DNA of 21,765 nucleotides, taken from contig WFMN01000002.1 in the NCBI GenBank assembly GCA_015489095.1, positions 1 through 21,765 of the forward strand, read 5' to 3'. Below, in pieces: positions 18,601 through 21,765 of this stretch. Below the pieces are notes generated by a model. That model ran no database searches and was not told the DNA's origin. It worked only from the letters and a program-made list of their open reading frames with translations. The position numbers were made by a program, and so were the translations under genes. The DNA comes from Mariprofundaceae bacterium. Lineage in GTDB: Bacteria; Pseudomonadota; Zetaproteobacteria; Mariprofundales; J009. Positions within the stretch are counted from its first letter, which is position 1. The number at the start of each line of letters is the position of its first letter.

Positions 18601-20535
18601 TCAAAACCCGCCAACAAATCCGCGCCCCCTGTTGCGCCGACGGCGGCGTGGTGGTTTGCGGTGGTTGTCTGGTTCGTCGGTTTCTCTGTTTCCTCCCATC
18701 GCCTTCGGCTCCGCCGGCTCTAGCACCCGTTGCAGCGCGTCCCAATCGCGCTTGCGCATGCGGTGGACGCGCACCTCCGGGTGCATCGACGCCGCCACCG
18801 AATAACCGAGGCAATCGAGCGCCTCATTACGCCGGCCGCGCCGCTTGACCCACTTGTTGCGCTCGGGGTCAAACACCTCGCCCAGCAGCTGATTGTAGTA
18901 GTCTGCATCGAGATCAGCGGGAAAGCGCAGCCGCCGCGACTCCGGCTCCACCCCGGCATCGGCCACCAGCCGGTTATGCACCCAGTGCTTGGCGGTGTCC
19001 GACCCCACCATCCACAGCATCACCCCCTTGCGGATAGTGCGCCCACGGCTGGTCACATCCTGCGGCCGGGGACGCGGCGCGAGGATCGCCTGCCCCGGGC
19101 GGCTCGCCCCCTTGATCGCCATGATGCGCGGCAGCGAATGGGCGCGGGCGAATCCATACACATCGTGGGTGTGGTGGCCGCCGGAATCGATGGCGATGGC
19201 CGACAGCCGCATCTCGATGCCAAAGCTGTTGACGATCGGCTGCGCCAGATAGTCATAAAGCGCCCCTTGCTTGCGGGTAGCGTCGCGCAGCAGCCGCGCC
19301 GGATCGCCGGGGATCTCGATGTAGTCGATCACCCAGCTCTGCTCGTCGCGGCCAAAACCGGTAATATGGATCGCCAGCCGATCATCCTGCGTATCCACCC
19401 CGGCAGTCAGCACCAAGCAGCCGGGCGGAATGGTGCGCGCCTGATACGCCTCGGCACGCTGCATGATGATATTCGCCTTGAGATCGCGGCTGCGATCCTC
19501 CCACGCTTCGCCCAGCCGCACATTGATAAACCGCTTGAGCTTGGCGGGATCGGCCTGCGCATCGATCCACTCCTGTGCCAGCTCCTGCCACGACAGCCCC
19601 AGCCCGATCGGGTAGTAGAGGCAGCCGATGTGGTAGCTGCGGTAATACTTGCGCCGCGGCTTGGCAGTCGGCACCCACTTGCCCGCCGCCAACATCGCCG
19701 GTTTCTGTGCCTCCTCGATCTCGGCGCCGCACTGATCGCACACATACCACGCCGCCGTCACCTCACCCTCGGGGGTCTTGCTCCACTGCAGCATCTTCCA
19801 CTTGAGGATGATGGCGGCGTTGCAGTGCGGGCATGGCACATGGTAGTAGCGCTGATCGCCCGCCATAAAATCGGCATCGATGCGCGAGGCGTCTTTGATC
19901 GTTGGGCTGGAAATTTCCAGCGTTTTACGGCGAGGAAAGGTGGTCTGCCGACCCGCAATCAGCCCCATCGGATCGCCCTCGCCGCCCACATCCCACGGGA
20001 AGGCATCCGCCTCATCGCAGATCACATAGCGGATCGGCATCTGCCGCAAGCTGGCACCGCTGTTAGCACCGCCGAGAATCAGCGTGCCACCGGGAAACAG
20101 CTTCACCCCTTGCGTGTTGGAGCCGTCCCGTGTTTTGTCTGGCCCCATAATCTCGCGCAGCACGGGCGTGGAATCGATCATCGGCTTGAGCCGCGTGGTG
20201 GCGATCTTGTCGCGCAGGTCGAGGGTCGGCTCAATCAGCAGCGTGGGCGCAGGCGCATGATCCATGATGTAACCGATCCAGTTGAGCGCCACCTCGGTCA
20301 CCCCCACCTGAATGCACTTCATCACCACCACATGCTGCACCGGTGAGTGCAGCGACAGGCAATCCATAATCTCGCGCAACATCGGCGTGCGACTGGTACG
20401 CCAGCGCCCCGCCTCGGACGAAGCCACGCCCGACAACACCCGATGCCGATCCGCCCACTCCGACACCGTAAGCCGTGAGCGCGGCCGAAGCGCCGACGCC
20501 AGCGCATGCTGGATCAACGGCCGCGCCTCAACCAT
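18601..20535 (-). CDS. Terminase large subunit, GpA family, 644 aa
   Basis: The packaging motor and nuclease. From ATG 20535: LTVSEWADRHRVLSG (about 22-36), an ATPase P-loop-like KCIQVGVTE (73-81, of the atypical lambda gpA kind without the usual GKT), Walker B CDEAD (173-177), a zinc-ribbon-like pair CPHC/CDQC (235-238, 266-269), and nuclease acids in TAGVDTQDDRL (Asp381) and AIAIDSGGHHTHDVY (Asp450). The basic end (KPPRRRRRNRGRGF) may bind DNA or portal. It overlaps the small terminase by 8 bases. The upstream alternative start (20592) adds an Arg-rich shadow stretch and is less likely. GpA enzymes usually cut at cos sites. Confidence 0.95.
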   Translation of the reverse strand: MVEARPLIQHALASALRPRSRLTVSEWADRHRVLSGVASSEAGRWRTSRTPMLREIMDCLSLHSPVQHVVVMKCIQVGVTEVALNWIGYIMDHAPAPTLLIEPTLDLRDKIATTRLKPMIDSTPVLREIMGPDKTRDGSNTQGVKLFPGGTLILGGANSGASLRQMPIRYVICDEADAFPWDVGGEGDPMGLIAGRQTTFPRRKTLEISSPTIKDASRIDADFMAGDQRYYHVPCPHCNAAIILKWKMLQWSKTPEGEVTAAWYVCDQCGAEIEEAQKPAMLAAGKWVPTAKPRRKYYRSYHIGCLYYPIGLGLSWQELAQEWIDAQADPAKLKRFINVRLGEAWEDRSRDLKANIIMQRAEAYQARTIPPGCLVLTAGVDTQDDRLAIHITGFGRDEQSWVIDYIEIPGDPARLLRDATRKQGALYDYLAQPIVNSFGIEMRLSAIAIDSGGHHTHDVYGFARAHSLPRIMAIKGASRPGQAILAPRPRPQDVTSRGRTIRKGVMLWMVGSDTAKHWVHNRLVADAGVEPESRRLRFPADLDADYYNQLLGEVFDPERNKWVKRRGRRNEALDCLGYSVAASMHPEVRVHRMRKRDWDALQRVLEPAEPKAMGGNRETDEPDNHRKPPRRRRRNRGRGFVGGF

Positions 20536-21130
20536 TCGGCGCCGCCATCTTGGCCATCTTCTCAGCCGCCTGCGCCAGCGCATGCTCAACATACTCCGCC
20601 AGCAGCGCGTGGATCTCCTCCCGGTCGGCCATCGTCGTCAGCTGCGGCGCCAGCTGATCGGGTATCCCCTCCAACGCGGTGCGCAGGCTCGCCCCCGCAT
20701 CCAACGCCGCCCGCCGCACCTCATCGGCCAGCACCAGCTTGCCGATCTCCTGCTCATAGTTGGCCTTGGCCTGCAACGCCAGATAGTGCTCTTTAGTAGC
20801 GCGGCTCTGCTGATACGATGCCGTAACCCGCTCATCACCAAACGCGCCGGCACTCCCCGTCATACCGCCCGCCGCCCCCGTCATGCCGGACTGGATCCGG
20901 CATCCATCCTCCCCACATCCAGCCTTCGCCGCCCGCTCCTCCGCATGCCGCCGCGCCACATCATCCCGATTCGGGTCTTTGGTCGCCGCAATCCGCGCCA
21001 GCGACTCCGCCACCAACACCTTGCCGCCATCCATCACCAACCGCCCAGCCTGCTTCAACCGCGTCACATACGACTTGTCCTTGCCGATATGCGCAGCAAA
21101 CTCGGTTTGGGTCATCGTGGTGGCGCCCAT
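20528..21130 (-). CDS. Terminase small subunit (Nu1-like), 200 aa
   Basis: An N-terminal winged-helix region (MTQTEFAAHIGKDKSYVTRLKQAGRLVMDGGKVLVAESLARIA, residues about 6-48, described by its ends) recognises the packaging site. The C-terminal helical part (REEIHALLAEYVEHALAQAAEK) joins the large subunit. Between them, around residues 75-91, lies a peptide coded by a palindromic repeat (DGCRIQSGMTG) next to a repeated GMTG, which looks like an in-frame insertion in a linker. ATG 21130 is chosen because it overlaps the upstream stop by one base (TGATG); a longer frame to 21172 is a shadow of the small upstream gene. Confidence 0.87.
   Translation of the reverse strand: MGATTMTQTEFAAHIGKDKSYVTRLKQAGRLVMDGGKVLVAESLARIAATKDPNRDDVARRHAEERAAKAGCGEDGCRIQSGMTGAAGGMTGSAGAFGDERVTASYQQSRATKEHYLALQAKANYEQEIGKLVLADEVRRAALDAGASLRTALEGIPDQLAPQLTTMADREEIHALLAEYVEHALAQAAEKMAKMAAPNG
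20879..20907. repeat. Palindromic repeat element, in-frame copy inside small terminase
   Basis: Arms 20883-20890 (ATGCCGGA) and 20896-20903 (TCCGGCAT) pair perfectly around the loop CTGGA, flanked by CGTC and CCAT exactly as in the copy at 13407. One inner pair is changed on both arms relative to that copy (G-C against A-T), so pairing is kept. A half copy (CCCGTCATACC) lies just upstream, near 20856. Confidence 0.85.
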
Positions 21131-21270
21131 CAAAATGTCACCACAAAGGTCAGGCAGGCCGCTGCCGTCCAATAGACCGTTTTGCGCCAGTCACCGTCGA
21201 TGCAGTAAAGCACCGCCGACAGCAGGTTGATGATGATCAACAGCGTGGGAAGGTATTGCGCGCGGGTCAT
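21130..21270 (-). CDS. Small membrane protein, 46 aa
   Basis: The frame from ATG 21270 (ATGA overlap with the helicase stop) to TGA 21132-21130 (TGATG overlap with small terminase) codes for two hydrophobic segments, YLPTLLIIINLLSAVLYCI and VYWTAAACLTFVVTF, joined by a short polar turn (DGDWRKT). It looks like a two-span membrane hairpin. Position and perfect coupling on both sides support it; function unknown. Confidence 0.65.
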   Translation of the reverse strand: MTRAQYLPTLLIIINLLSAVLYCIDGDWRKTVYWTAAACLTFVVTF

Positions 21271-21764
21271 GGGTTGTCCTTTTTGCTGGTGCTCCACCCC
21301 CAGCCGGGCAGGGCTTCGAGGGCGGCGATCTGCTCGGGGGTGAGGTTGCGCCGCTTGTATCGCTGGCGGGCGGTGGTCACTCTTTTGCCGAGGGGGTAGT
21401 TGTCGGCGGTGATGTATCTCTGCGCAGGTCTGGCGTGGCGGTGATCGGCGACGAATCGCTTGATCTCATCATAAAACCGATCCCACGAATCCACCGAGCA
21501 GGCAATCATGCGGGCAATCAGAGCATCAGCGAAGCCGTCGGGAATCCTCGCGCCGGATGGCAGGTCGATAATCACCTTGCCCGCGCGGAAGTCTCCGCCA
21601 TTGCGCGCGGCGGTGAGGATCTCGTGCTGCAGTATATCGTCGTGCGACTTGAGCGCGTTGAGCACCTCCCACACCTGATCGAACTGGCTGGCGTGGACGG
21701 CACTGACAGCATCCTGATCCATCGGGATCAGCACGGGGATGATAATCACGCTCGGATCGCTGCG
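21267..21764 (-). CDS. Helicase C-terminal part with helicase-associated domain, cut by window edge
   Basis: The frame is open to the right edge. The first visible residues (SDPSVIIIPVLIPMDQDAV) and the FDQVWEVLNALKSHDDIL segment are typical of the end of a DEAD/DEAH (SF2) helicase core. Then a long helical linker leads to one helicase-associated domain: WDRFYDEIKRFVADH, then QRYITADNYPLGKRVTTARQRYKRRNLTPEQIAALEALPGWGWS. Such domains occur in tandem at helicase C-termini and bind DNA. The motor motifs lie outside the window. It is coupled by ATGA to the small gene before terminase, so it belongs to the phage operon. Role could be replication, packaging or counter-defence; not decidable here. 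Confidence 0.8.
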   Translation of the reverse strand, partial: RSDPSVIIIPVLIPMDQDAVSAVHASQFDQVWEVLNALKSHDDILQHEILTAARNGGDFRAGKVIIDLPSGARIPDGFADALIARMIACSVDSWDRFYDEIKRFVADHRHARPAQRYITADNYPLGKRVTTARQRYKRRNLTPEQIAALEALPGWGWSTSKKDNP

Positions 21765-21765
21765 A

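Noticed and set aside
18730..20346. Long plus-strand open frame (538 codons) opposite the large terminase
   Set aside because: It is antisense to a clear GpA terminase in GC-rich DNA, where the opposite strand often stays open. The product is Arg/His/Leu-rich without recognisable domains.

Overview
The window holds most of the late region of a temperate tailed phage with a lambda-like, long-tailed (siphovirus-type) plan, either as a prophage or as a phage genome. Almost everything lies on the minus strand and reads from right to left: helicase tail end, terminase small and large subunits, a Mor-like regulator, portal, fused ClpP protease/capsid, connectors, tail tube, frameshifted tail chaperone, tape measure, hub, fibres, a diversity-generating retroelement (DGR), and lysis. 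One gene is on the plus strand: a tyrosine integrase cut by the left edge, which meets the lysis end convergently. The DNA is GC-rich. The GpA-type packaging set and the P4-type integrase point to a proteobacterial host, but the genus cannot be told.

The standout is a complete DGR at about 2.9-6.0 kb, in canonical order: variable target protein, Avd, template repeat (TR), reverse transcriptase (RT). The TR (4083-4197) and variable repeat (VR, 4645-4759) align over 115 bp without gaps. They differ at 18 positions, and every one is an adenine in the TR when read on the coding strand (25 adenines available). This is the signature of adenine-directed mutagenic retrohoming. The changes alter 11 residues in the last 41 of a 445-residue tail-tip protein that resembles C-type-lectin/FGE-fold DGR targets. 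The RT has the DGR form of motif 4 (IGNLLSQ) and an intact YVDD centre, so the system looks capable of activity.

Right part (12.9-21.8 kb): packaging and head genes are tightly coupled by 1-8 bp stop/start overlaps. The protease and major capsid protein share one 704-codon frame, with a strong internal ribosome site that should also give a separate capsid protein. Middle (6-12.9 kb): tail genes, including a programmed -1 frameshift site (A8) in the chaperone gene and an 851-residue hub-like protein with two arrays of perfectly spaced 6-residue repeats. Left part (0.6-3 kb): a lysis block with a GH24 lysozyme, several very small membrane-protein genes in overlapping chain order, and a 3-TM holin-like gene split by a one-base frameshift in a G5 run.

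A palindromic element occurs twice, once between genes and once in frame inside the small terminase gene. The two copies carry compensating base-pair changes. No tRNA, rRNA, CRISPR array, insertion sequence or attachment site was seen. No stretch of more than 300 bases lacks a gene; the longest non-coding stretch (about 250 bases, 3950-4198) holds the DGR template and RT leader.
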